A stretch of DNA of 64,000 nt from Kordia antarctica. GTDB taxonomy: Bacteria; Bacteroidota; Bacteroidia; Flavobacteriales; Flavobacteriaceae. The position numbers and the translations under genes were made by a program. Shown piece after piece: positions 1 through 7,497 of this stretch. Position 1 is the stretch's first letter, and every line of letters starts with the position of its first letter. Under the pieces are notes generated by a model, which ran no database searches, was not told the DNA's origin, and was given only the letters and a program-made list of their open reading frames with translations. The stretch spans positions 3,129,501 to 3,193,500 of the forward strand of contig NZ_CP019288.1 in the NCBI RefSeq assembly GCF_009901525.1, given 5' to 3'.

Positions 1-959
1 TTGGCGGATTGGCAATTGGTGTCATGTTATATTTCATTCCGCCATTATATGGAGAAGGTTTAGGATTTATCACAAATCTACTCGATGGAAATCACATTGA
101 AGCACTCGGAAAAACACCTTTAGACAATTACACTGAAAACATTTGGGTTGTCATTATACTTTTAATCGGAATTACCATTTTTAAAGCAATTGCCATGACA
201 ACTACATTTGCGGCTGGCGGTTCTGGCGGAATTTTTATTCCGACAATGGTTATGGGAAGCGCATTGGGAAATGTGGTTGCTAAAATCATCAATCAGTTTG
301 GATTTAATGTATCAGAAGCAAACTTTACACTTGTCGGAATGGCTGGATTGATTGCCGGAGTTATACATGCGCCGTTGACAGCAATTTTCTTAATTGCAGA
401 AATTACTGGCGGTTACGATTTATTTATTCCGTTGATGTTAACCTGCGCGATTTCGTTTCTCATCACAAAAAATCTATTAAATTATACCATTTACACACGT
501 GAACTTGCTGAAAAAGGCGAATTGCTCACGCACAATAAAGACGAAACTGTATTAACGTTAATGGCACTTGACAGCGTAATTGAGCAAAATTTTACCACAA
601 TCCAACCCAAAATGACCTTAGGAACTATGTTGCATGAAGCTGTGGCAAAATCCAATCGAAATTTATTTCCTGTAGTCGATGAAGATGAAAATTTGGTTGG
701 TATTATTGTGTTGGATGATATCCGCGAATTTATGTTTGATACTTCGCTGTATAATTCACTTCATGTAGATGATATTATGCACAACGCGCCAGATTATATC
801 ATTTATGAAGAAGATAATATGAAATCGGTGATGAAAAAATTTCAAGATAGTAGTGCATGGAATTTGCCTGTTTTAAAAGAAGGAAAATACTATGGATTTG
901 TCTCAAAATCTAAATTATTAACCGCATATCGTAGAAAGTTGATTAATTTTACGCGGTAG
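1..959 (+). CDS. Voltage-gated chloride channel (ClC family), 5'-truncated, with C-terminal CBS pair
   Basis: This is the 3' part of a ClC-type chloride channel or Cl-/H+ antiporter of the inner membrane. The gene runs in from the left edge, reading from base 3 (Gly-Gly-Leu-Ala-Ile), so no start codon is claimed. The conserved anion-pathway motif GSGGIFIP lies near visible residue 75, inside the last hydrophobic helices. The cytoplasmic tail carries two CBS-like blocks, one from about residue 195 (TTIQPKMTLGTMLHEA) and one ending GFVSKSKLL, as in flavobacterial ClC proteins. The earlier ClC selectivity motifs are outside the window, so channel versus antiporter cannot be decided. The assignment is firm from family knowledge; the regulatory ligand of the CBS pair is unknown. 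Confidence 0.93.
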   Translation, partial: GGLAIGVMLYFIPPLYGEGLGFITNLLDGNHIEALGKTPLDNYTENIWVVIILLIGITIFKAIAMTTTFAAGGSGGIFIPTMVMGSALGNVVAKIINQFGFNVSEANFTLVGMAGLIAGVIHAPLTAIFLIAEITGGYDLFIPLMLTCAISFLITKNLLNYTIYTRELAEKGELLTHNKDETVLTLMALDSVIEQNFTTIQPKMTLGTMLHEAVAKSNRNLFPVVDEDENLVGIIVLDDIREFMFDTSLYNSLHVDDIMHNAPDYIIYEEDNMKSVMKKFQDSSAWNLPVLKEGKYYGFVSKSKLLTAYRRKLINFTR

Positions 960-991
960 TTTTAAAACTATTCTATTTTAAAAAACAACAA

Positions 992-1231
992 ATGAAATAC
1001 ATACTCATCATACTCTTAATAGCTTTAATCGGCGTTGGAATTTTTGCAAATTACTACGAATTTCAAGAAGAAAACTTTAGCGAAAAAGTGCTTGGACTTT
1101 GTATTTTGACGTTTTCTTTTATTTGGATGCCACTTTTTATTTACTATCGATATAAGGATAAGAAAAAAGAAGATTTTATACTTTCTAATGAAAAGTTAAA
1201 AGAAATGAACGACTTCTCTCGAAAAAAGTAA
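992..1231 (+). CDS. Small membrane protein of unknown function
   Basis: This 79-residue protein is not one I recognise. Two hydrophobic stretches are visible: residues 1-20 (MKYILIILLIALIGVGIFAN) and about 35-52 (CILTFSFIWMPLFIYY). They are joined by an acidic linker and followed by a Lys/Glu-rich tail, which suggests a two-helix inner-membrane protein with a charged cytoplasmic end. The gene starts 32 bases after the ClC stop, so it is probably co-transcribed with it, but nothing shows a functional link. Its stop lies 2 bases from the stop of the convergent tadA. The ATG at 992 is preceded by an A-rich stretch, as is normal for Bacteroidota starts. Confidence 0.7.
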   Translation: MKYILIILLIALIGVGIFANYYEFQEENFSEKVLGLCILTFSFIWMPLFIYYRYKDKKKEDFILSNEKLKEMNDFSRKK

Positions 1232-1233
1232 AT

Positions 1234-1689
1234 TTAATTCAAGTTCCGTTTTTGAATAAAGAACTGTTTTAACAAATTGGAAGCTTCTTCTGCCATAATC
1301 CCACCTTTCATCACTGTTTTTGGATGTAATTTTGTGTTTAATTTTATACAGCCACGATCTTCATCACGTGCGCCGTATACAATGTTTGAAATTTGACTCC
1401 AATACAATGCGCCTGCACACATTTGGCAAGGTTCTAACGTGACATATAGCGTACAGTTTTTCAAATATTTTCCACCTAAAAAGTTAGCTGCAGCAGTAAT
1501 TGCTTGCATTTCCGCATGCGCTGTCACATCGTTTAACGTTTCAGTTAAGTTGTGTCCGCGCGCAATGACTCTATTGTCAATTACAATCACAGCACCGACA
1601 GGAACTTCGCCTTTTTCAAGCGCCATTTCGGCTTCTTGCAATGCTTTTTTCATGAAGTAATTGTCGTCGTAGCTATCTTCTAGGTTCAT
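1234..1689 (-). CDS. tadA: tRNA-specific adenosine deaminase (TadA-like nucleoside deaminase)
   Basis: The predicted product is a zinc-dependent cytidine-deaminase-fold enzyme that converts A34 to inosine in tRNA-Arg(ACG). The 151-residue protein has the HAE zinc and proton-shuttle motif (TAHAEMQA) and the second zinc motif PCQMC (LEPCQMCAGAL), with the usual TadA length. I place the start at ATG 1689 (MNLEDSYDD). An upstream in-frame ATG would add 27 residues that overlap the LytTR gene and do not look like TadA. It is the last gene of the minus-strand run from 7227, 19 bases after the LytTR stop, so an essential housekeeping gene may be read from an accessory operon's promoter. A guanine or other nucleoside deaminase cannot be fully excluded. 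Confidence 0.92.
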   Translation of the reverse strand: MNLEDSYDDNYFMKKALQEAEMALEKGEVPVGAVIVIDNRVIARGHNLTETLNDVTAHAEMQAITAAANFLGGKYLKNCTLYVTLEPCQMCAGALYWSQISNIVYGARDEDRGCIKLNTKLHPKTVMKGGIMAEEASNLLKQFFIQKRNLN

Positions 1690-1708
1690 TGTGGAGTTTT
1701 GTGTAAAA

Positions 1709-3259
1709 TTACGGTTTATCTTTAAAATTACCTTTATGTAATCGCGACAATGGAATTTCTGTTTTATCAATGAGTGTAATATGATTTCCGTTGATTTGCT
1801 TGATATAGTTTGAATTGATAATATACGAACGGTGCGATTGTATAAAGTTTGGCGGCAATTCTTCTTTGATTTGGCTTATTTTACCACGTACAAAATGTGA
1901 CTTCCCATTATTTAAAAATAGTTTTATAAAATGATCTTCCGATTTGATATACATTAAATCCGAAATATAGACTTTGGTTTTATCTTTTAAAATGATATAG
2001 TTTTTAATTACAATTCCTTTGAGTTCTTCTATTTTTTCAAGTGTTTCTGATTGTGCAGTTTCAAGTGTTTTTGATTTTGATTTGTATTTTTTGAAATAGT
2101 AAAATAATGCAATGGCAATTAGGGCAATGATTGCTAAGATTGGGAGAACTACGTTAATTGTAGTTGTTAAGTTCATGATTTCTTTATCTTTTTTTTTAAA
2201 TTTTTGTTGGGTTTTTTTTGCTTCATTGGTAATATCAAATTCAATAACTTTTTCTATATGCATATAATATTCTATAGAATCTTCATACTTCATAGTTAGT
2301 TTCATATAAAAGTTAGAACTATCTATTTTTTTTTGATCCTCATATCCTTGACGCAAACAATTATATATTGAATATTTTAATTCTATGTTCTTTTTAATCA
2401 TTTCATCATTTAATAACTCATGAAATTCAGTTATAGCCTCTTTAAATATTTTATTTCTGAAATCTATAATGGCTAATGCTATTTTAGCCCTTAACTTTCT
2501 TCCATAAGAGTAAAAATATTGATTACTATATGTGTTATATGCCTTTTCAAAATAGACTCTTGATGAATCGTGCATACTTGGATAGCTATAAAATTGTCCT
2601 ATTGCATGATTAATTCTTCCTTGAAAATATGTATTATTTGGAGTATTGTTCTTTTTTAAATTCAACAATGATTCCTCCATATTTTTGAAATCTAGATTAT
2701 CTGAATTCCTGATAGAGTCATACGACATATTAAAAAGTAACATATAGTACTCTTTCCAAAATATATCAATCTCATCTTTTTGATATTTAAGCAATTCACC
2801 TACATATTTTTGATACATTTTCTTATTCTTATCATTTTTTAAAAAAAATGTATTGATACGTCTTAGTGATTCATTTATAAGTAAAGTGTCTTTGTGTGTT
2901 TTTGCGATTTCAAATGCAGGAATATAATATCTAAAAGAATACGAATCATTAGGGTTCATTTTTCTAACACAGTAATCTCCTAAATAATTATAATACAACA
3001 CACTATCTAGATAAGTTATGTTTTCTTGCCTTTCAAAATAATCATCAATTCTTCCAATCTTCCCCTTTTTTAAATACTGCAATTCTTGTTTAAAAATTAT
3101 ATACCCTTTTATTTTAGGATCGTTTTCAAGAGTTCTTGTCACAGAATCTAATTCGAATCCTTTAAATAGTTTTATAAGATCATAACTAGTTTGTTTTTGA
3201 GCAAATAAGCCATTAAACAAGAATAGCAGTATTATAATCAAAGGAGTTTTTTTAATCAT
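1709..3259 (-). CDS. Membrane-anchored LytTR-type transcriptional regulator with helical (TPR-like) sensor region
   Basis: The product is a 516-residue regulator. A signal/anchor (IIILLFLFNGLFAQ) is followed by about 330 residues of alpha-helical, Tyr/Asn-rich sequence of tetratricopeptide type, a transmembrane helix near residues 367-389 (VVLPILAIIALIAIALFYYF), a short coiled coil, and a C-terminal LytTR DNA-binding domain (about 415-512) with the family hallmarks SEDHFIKLF and QSHRSYIIN. The periplasmic part should sense and the cytoplasmic LytTR should bind DNA. There is no receiver or kinase domain. I start at ATG 3259, because an upstream ATG at 3286 would overlap the preceding gene. Placement directly after the unknown and subtilase genes suggests it controls this operon; that is inference. 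Confidence 0.85.
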   Translation of the reverse strand: MIKKTPLIIILLFLFNGLFAQKQTSYDLIKLFKGFELDSVTRTLENDPKIKGYIIFKQELQYLKKGKIGRIDDYFERQENITYLDSVLYYNYLGDYCVRKMNPNDSYSFRYYIPAFEIAKTHKDTLLINESLRRINTFFLKNDKNKKMYQKYVGELLKYQKDEIDIFWKEYYMLLFNMSYDSIRNSDNLDFKNMEESLLNLKKNNTPNNTYFQGRINHAIGQFYSYPSMHDSSRVYFEKAYNTYSNQYFYSYGRKLRAKIALAIIDFRNKIFKEAITEFHELLNDEMIKKNIELKYSIYNCLRQGYEDQKKIDSSNFYMKLTMKYEDSIEYYMHIEKVIEFDITNEAKKTQQKFKKKDKEIMNLTTTINVVLPILAIIALIAIALFYYFKKYKSKSKTLETAQSETLEKIEELKGIVIKNYIILKDKTKVYISDLMYIKSEDHFIKLFLNNGKSHFVRGKISQIKEELPPNFIQSHRSYIINSNYIKQINGNHITLIDKTEIPLSRLHKGNFKDKP

Positions 3260-3266
3260 TATTTCA

Positions 3267-3767
3267 TTATATTGAAAAATATGCAACAGTATTACATGGT
3301 ATTCCGTTTCTTAATATAAGTTTTGGATACGAAGTATGTAAGTGATAATCTATTTTCTGGTTTAGTTTAACTTTAAATGGTTGATCTATTAACCTGTGAT
3401 GAGTATTCTTCTCAAATTCTTCGTCATAAGGAATCTCTTTTAAATTTGCAGTAATGTTCATAATACCTTTATCATCTGTTCCATCTACTCTAATTGAATC
3501 AAAACCATATTGTATAACCGCTTGATTTTGTATAATATTTATTAATTTAAAATTTACTTCTTTTACTAAAAAAACTGTTTCTTTATTTTCAGTCAAAAAT
3601 TTTTCACCAATAAATCTTCCATATAATTGAAATTTATTAATTCCATCATTATCCGTTTCATTATGCAATATCTGATAAGTATCTGATTCTTCAAGATGTA
3701 AAAATGTATAAACATTCTTGTTAATATCTCTTCTATCTCTGGGCATAAAAATGTTATTTTGTTCCAT
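3267..3767 (-). CDS. Unknown protein in the subtilase operon
   Basis: This 166-residue protein is not recognised. It has no signal peptide or transmembrane stretch and begins with a hydrophilic N-terminus (MEQNNIFMPRDRRDINK). The middle alternates short hydrophobic and polar segments, suggesting a beta-rich cytoplasmic fold. The C-terminal third is rich in His and Tyr (IDYHLHTSYPKLILRNG) with a single Cys near the end. It sits 19 bases after the subtilase and 7 bases before the LytTR gene, so co-translation with both is likely. It could be an adaptor or inhibitor for the protease, but no motif supports a specific role. Confidence 0.7.
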   Translation of the reverse strand: MEQNNIFMPRDRRDINKNVYTFLHLEESDTYQILHNETDNDGINKFQLYGRFIGEKFLTENKETVFLVKEVNFKLINIIQNQAVIQYGFDSIRVDGTDDKGIMNITANLKEIPYDEEFEKNTHHRLIDQPFKVKLNQKIDYHLHTSYPKLILRNGIPCNTVAYFSI

Positions 3768-3786
3768 AATTATAAGTTTTATAAAG

Positions 3787-5001
3787 TTAGTTAATTGTTT
3801 TTATGATATCAAGTATATAGCCGTAATGTCCTGTATCTTTATCAAGAAGTACTTTATTCCCTCTTTGTAATCTTTTAACAACTTCCTCGAATTTTATTGA
3901 TTTATTTTTCTGTTTTAACAATGCTATGGTAGCCGTAACAAAGGGCGTTGCTATAGAGGTTCCAGTTACTTTTTCAGTAAGAATAGAGGGATTTCTGCTA
4001 CCTGTCATCTTTTTTGTGGTTGAAATGTTTTCTGCCGGAGCCCACACAGTCACCTTTTCCCCAAAATCTGAACTCTCAATTTTTTTACCATCAAAACCTA
4101 ATCCTCCAACTACAATAGTATTCCCTGTATTTTGGGGATACGTTCTATTAATATCTTGCCCTCTATTTCCAGCTCCAAATACAAGAATACAAGCACTATC
4201 TGCTAATTCTTCAAATAACTGATTTAATATTCCCGATTGTTTACCGTCATCTATATACCAACTATTATTAATTACATCTGCCCCTAAATGATATGCCATT
4301 TTTATTGCATTGTAAACATTAGATATATAAACTCTCTTTTCAGGTGTTCTTGTGTTTACTTTAAATGATAATAAATTAACCATTTTTGCTATTCCTTCAG
4401 GATCATCATTTTTGGTTGAATTAGCAATGATTATTCCTGAAACATTAGTTCCATGACCGTTATCATCCATGAAATTAAAAATTTGAGTATAATCTCTAGC
4501 TGAAAAATTGAATCCAAACTTCATCTTACTTTTATTGCCAGAAAAATGTGGATGCTTATAATCTATTCCAGAATCAATAATAGCAACCGTAACTCCTTCA
4601 CCATTTAACTTTGTTGATTTTGAATTATAGTTGATAACCCCAAAAGGGGTTTTCACTTCTTTATTATCAGAAAGAGAAGCCACGGAATTAGGAAAAAAAG
4701 ATACTGGCATGTCATCCTCAATTAAATCTATAGTCCCTTGAATAGCTTTAAATCTATCCTCTAATTCTTCTTTTTTAACGGTTTCGAAAAATTCAAAAAC
4801 ATATTTATTCTCATCATCAAATAAAAAAGAATCATTATCGTCTGAACATATATCAAAATGGAAATCATTATGACAATTACACAAACTCCAACATTTTTTA
4901 CAATTAGAAGACTTTAAAATTTCTTTAAATTCTTTGTTTTTAAACATCTCCGTCATGTCTACTTCTTTTTTGAATCCTATTATAAATCTTGATGTACCCA
5001 T
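3787..5001 (-). CDS. S8 family subtilisin-like serine protease without signal peptide
   Basis: This is a subtilase of 404 residues with a complete catalytic triad: Asp143 in DSGID, His183 in NGHGT and Ser349 in GTSIATP. The oxyanion-hole Asn sits in the GAGNRGQ context. Residues 1-140 precede the catalytic domain and look like a prodomain: RFIIGFKK at the start and a helix/strand block ending near MPVSFFPNS. Inserted in it is an unusual Cys/His-rich patch (CKKCWSLCNCH, about residues 35-45) and an acidic stretch. No Sec signal or T9SS tail is present, which is uncommon for flavobacterial subtilases and suggests a cytoplasmic or non-classically exported enzyme. It is flanked within 10-19 bases by unknown small genes. 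The substrate is unknown. Confidence 0.93.
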   Translation of the reverse strand: MGTSRFIIGFKKEVDMTEMFKNKEFKEILKSSNCKKCWSLCNCHNDFHFDICSDDNDSFLFDDENKYVFEFFETVKKEELEDRFKAIQGTIDLIEDDMPVSFFPNSVASLSDNKEVKTPFGVINYNSKSTKLNGEGVTVAIIDSGIDYKHPHFSGNKSKMKFGFNFSARDYTQIFNFMDDNGHGTNVSGIIIANSTKNDDPEGIAKMVNLLSFKVNTRTPEKRVYISNVYNAIKMAYHLGADVINNSWYIDDGKQSGILNQLFEELADSACILVFGAGNRGQDINRTYPQNTGNTIVVGGLGFDGKKIESSDFGEKVTVWAPAENISTTKKMTGSRNPSILTEKVTGTSIATPFVTATIALLKQKNKSIKFEEVVKRLQRGNKVLLDKDTGHYGYILDIIKTIN

Positions 5002-5011
5002 ATTGTAAAAT

Positions 5012-5365
5012 TTAATTAGTATTATTAATAGGTGAAGGCGCTAACAGTCCAGCAATTGCTGCAATTGCTGACGAGGCAATAATTCCTAGAATTTGTGGAA
5101 TCTGAATAATTAAATCACTTTCTCCTGTTTCAGAAGTTATCTGATGAGGATCCGAAAGAGTAATAATTCCAATGAAAGTAATACTTACTATCATTGCTAA
5201 ACCAATGATGGAAACTATTAATGCAAAAACCCAAGGAATTTTAGTAGGTTCTTGATTTATTTTTTCAAAGAATTCTTTTGGATTATTCTGTATCAAAGCT
5301 AACATTTCTTCTGAAGCCAAAACTTCATCCTTAAATGCGCTAAGGTGTCTGTAATTTGTTTTCAT
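5012..5365 (-). CDS. Small two-helix membrane protein of unknown function
   Basis: This 117-residue protein is not recognised. A soluble N-terminal part of about 45 residues (with EVLASEEMLALIQNNPKEFF, a short amphipathic helix) is followed by two strongly hydrophobic helices. One is near residues 47-70 (VFALIVSIIGLAMIVSITF); the other is near 88-110 (IPQILGIIASSAIAAIAGLL), Gly/Ala-rich and small-residue packed. The linker is short and acidic. The second helix resembles those that pack or oligomerise in small channel or holin-like proteins, but that is only a resemblance. It lies 10 bases upstream of the subtilase and 2 bases downstream of the 119-residue gene, so the three are almost certainly co-translated. 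Confidence 0.7.
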   Translation of the reverse strand: MKTNYRHLSAFKDEVLASEEMLALIQNNPKEFFEKINQEPTKIPWVFALIVSIIGLAMIVSITFIGIITLSDPHQITSETGESDLIIQIPQILGIIASSAIAAIAGLLAPSPINNTN

Positions 5366-5367
5366 GA

Positions 5368-5727
5368 TTATAAATTTTCTAATGATATACTTCTGTGTAA
5401 TTTTTGAGTTTCCTCTACAATAAAAGCCTCTTTATCTTTTATCTTTTTTTGATAATTAAATAATTTTTGAAATGCTTCTGTTTCATCAGTACACCAATTA
5501 CTTTTATAGTTCTCATCTGGACAGATTATTCTATATCTATTTTGCTTAATCGCATTAGAACTAAAAGGGAAAACTCCTGATGTTTGTGTTACATATATAG
5601 AGAATTTATGCTTCTGCTGATTTCCATCAAAACAATGTGATCGCACTGCTGATTTTGCTTCTAATTCTGAAGCAAACGTTCCTAAAGAAGTATTAGTTGT
5701 TATACATTTTACTGGATATGTTGTCAT
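5368..5727 (-). CDS. Unknown small soluble protein in the subtilase operon
   Basis: This 119-residue protein is not recognised. It has no signal peptide or transmembrane segment. Four Cys residues are spread over the chain (VKCITTN, RSHCFDG, RIICPDE, NWCTDE), the middle looks beta-rich, and the C-terminus is helical and Lys/Glu-rich (NYQKKIKDKEAFIVEE). It lies 18 bases downstream of the exported barrel protein and 2 bases before the two-helix protein. It is neither a recognisable antitoxin nor a recognisable immunity protein; the position before a membrane protein and a protease makes a partner or cargo role possible, without direct evidence. Confidence 0.65.
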   Translation of the reverse strand: MTTYPVKCITTNTSLGTFASELEAKSAVRSHCFDGNQQKHKFSIYVTQTSGVFPFSSNAIKQNRYRIICPDENYKSNWCTDETEAFQKLFNYQKKIKDKEAFIVEETQKLHRSISLENL

Positions 5728-5745
5728 AATTTTAAATTTAAAAAG

Positions 5746-7227
5746 TTATAAATTAATTGAAAAAGGAAGTGTGAATCTTAGCCCGACAATACCATCATTT
5801 AAAAGCCGTTCTCTTGATGGAGAGCGATTACTCCCAATATCTGTTAAGCTGTAAAAGATTTCAGCATTAACAACTGCTTTTTTATTTTTTTTACTCTTTA
5901 ATGAAAATAGAAGCCCAACATCTAGATCAATTAATGGTTTCTCAAATTCTGTGAAAGTAACTCTTGGATACAAATGAAAAGCAACTTTACTATTATTATT
6001 GAAATACTTGTAATAATGAAGGTAGAAAAATAATTCACTCAAACGGCTTTTATAATCTCCTTGATACACATTAAAAGTACTCGATCCTGAAACTTCAGTG
6101 GTTTCATCTTCTTGAAAAATAGTAGATTCTTTTATTTCTAACTTCCTTAGAGAAGAAAGATTATTAATAGCCTTAAAAGTTGCTCCAATATTTAAAAAAG
6201 TTGGTTTTCCTGAAAATTTATCTTTAACGCTATATCTACTATATTGCGCATTTAATTCAAATCCAGTAAAAGAAGTATCTATAACCTTTTCTAGAGAAAA
6301 CACTTCTTCTTGCGAAAGTTTAAACGAATCTTTATTCAATTTAGCCCCAAAACTAAACCAACTAATATCTACTGATTTGTAGTTTTCAAATAAAGAAGAA
6401 TATTCTTTTTTCTCTTTATCATCTATCTTTTCAGAAAGTTTTGACTTATCAATTATGTCTAAAGAAGCATCTTTTTCAATAATTTTTCTATGTGATTCAT
6501 ACTTCTGTCTCGCTTTAGCTTTTGCTACCGGAAGTTCAACTATGTCGAAATATTTCTTTTCGAACAAATCATAAGTGACTGATGAATTAATTATTCTATG
6601 ATACGTAACTCCAACTCCGATTCCAGTATTTAAAGATGCGTTGGAAAAAATTGGTAAAATACCATCTTTAGAAGCTCCTTCTAAAGTTACTCCTAAAATA
6701 TTATTATTACTCATAATATAGTTGACCGAAAACATTAACTTAGAAGCTTCAGTATCTATGGATGCATAATTTCCAATACTTGTTGAGTTTCCAGTAACAA
6801 ATGAGGTGAATTCTTTTCCAATAATGTTTTTGAGTTCCAATTCTGTTAATTTTTTTGATTCATTAGAGGCTAATTTGGGTTTTAAAATTTTGACTTCTTG
6901 ACTAAGATCATAAAGTCTGGCTTTGTATGATTCTATTTCCCTGAATAATTCAAAAGCTTCTAACTCCTTACTATCTTTTAATTTGGTATATTCAGTACTC
7001 GAATTATCCTCTTTCTTTAATTGCTCTAAAAAACTAATTACTTTTAAAAATCTTGACTCTTTTACTTTAAGAGAATCTCTGATTACTAATATTTCACCCT
7101 CTTCTGTTAAAGTAGTATCTGTTGCTTCTCTTATTCCTTCAGCAACTTTTACTTGCCCATAACTATTGGATATATGAAAAAGTAGGAAAGCAAAGAACAA
7201 CATGTATTTATACCTCATAATATTCAT
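5746..7227 (-). CDS. Exported coiled-coil / outer-membrane beta-barrel protein, first gene of the subtilase operon
   Basis: The 493-residue product begins with a Sec signal peptide (YMLFFAFLLFHISNSYGQ). About residues 45-135 form a charged, heptad-like coiled-coil region (SRFLKVISFLEQLKKE, ELFREIESYKARLYDLSQEV). The remainder, from about residue 140, alternates Gly/aromatic strands and ends in a typical outer-membrane strand, GIVGLRFTLPFSINL, consistent with a beta-barrel. I do not recognise a named family. Two starts are possible, ATG 7227 and ATG 7218; both leave the signal peptide intact. A good Bacteroidota promoter lies 44-75 bases upstream. It appears to be the surface component of the otherwise intracellular or inner-membrane gene set that follows. 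Confidence 0.75.
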   Translation of the reverse strand: MNIMRYKYMLFFAFLLFHISNSYGQVKVAEGIREATDTTLTEEGEILVIRDSLKVKESRFLKVISFLEQLKKEDNSSTEYTKLKDSKELEAFELFREIESYKARLYDLSQEVKILKPKLASNESKKLTELELKNIIGKEFTSFVTGNSTSIGNYASIDTEASKLMFSVNYIMSNNNILGVTLEGASKDGILPIFSNASLNTGIGVGVTYHRIINSSVTYDLFEKKYFDIVELPVAKAKARQKYESHRKIIEKDASLDIIDKSKLSEKIDDKEKKEYSSLFENYKSVDISWFSFGAKLNKDSFKLSQEEVFSLEKVIDTSFTGFELNAQYSRYSVKDKFSGKPTFLNIGATFKAINNLSSLRKLEIKESTIFQEDETTEVSGSSTFNVYQGDYKSRLSELFFYLHYYKYFNNNSKVAFHLYPRVTFTEFEKPLIDLDVGLLFSLKSKKNKKAVVNAEIFYSLTDIGSNRSPSRERLLNDGIVGLRFTLPFSINL

Positions 7228-7270
7228 TTTTAAATTAATAATTCACTCACAAGCGTTGCAACAGCTTTCT

Positions 7271-7302
7271 CAAAACTAGCTGATAATCAAGCATAAAACC
7301 AA
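7271..7302 (-). promoter_or_regulatory. Candidate promoter of the subtilase operon
   Basis: Read on the minus strand, TTG at 7302-7300 is followed after 21 bases by TAGTTTTG at 7278-7271. This matches the flavobacterial sigma-A pattern TTG-N19..21-TAnnTTTG. It leaves a leader of about 40 bases before ATG 7227. It is the only such pair noticed in the 270-base gap shared with the divergent dxs gene. Confidence 0.6.
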
Positions 7303-7472
7303 ATAAATGTCGTGAGTGGTATGAAAAATAGCGCGAATGACACAAATCGTAATGTAAGATTTAACTTTCCAACTCAAAAAGATAGCTTTTTGGAATTCTA
7401 TAAGATCAACTTGATTTAAAAAGAGCAGTTTTAATTGCTGTTTTTCTAAAAATTCTTCTCAATTTAAAATCG

Positions 7473-7480
7473 TAGTTTTG
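7473..7480 (+). promoter_or_regulatory. Candidate -7 element of dxs
   Basis: TAGTTTTG matches the Bacteroidota -7 consensus TAnnTTTG and lies 17 bases before the dxs ATG. No convincing TTG is present at the proper distance upstream, so only the -7 half is supported. Confidence 0.35.
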
Positions 7481-7497
7481 TAATCACTCATTCGCAC

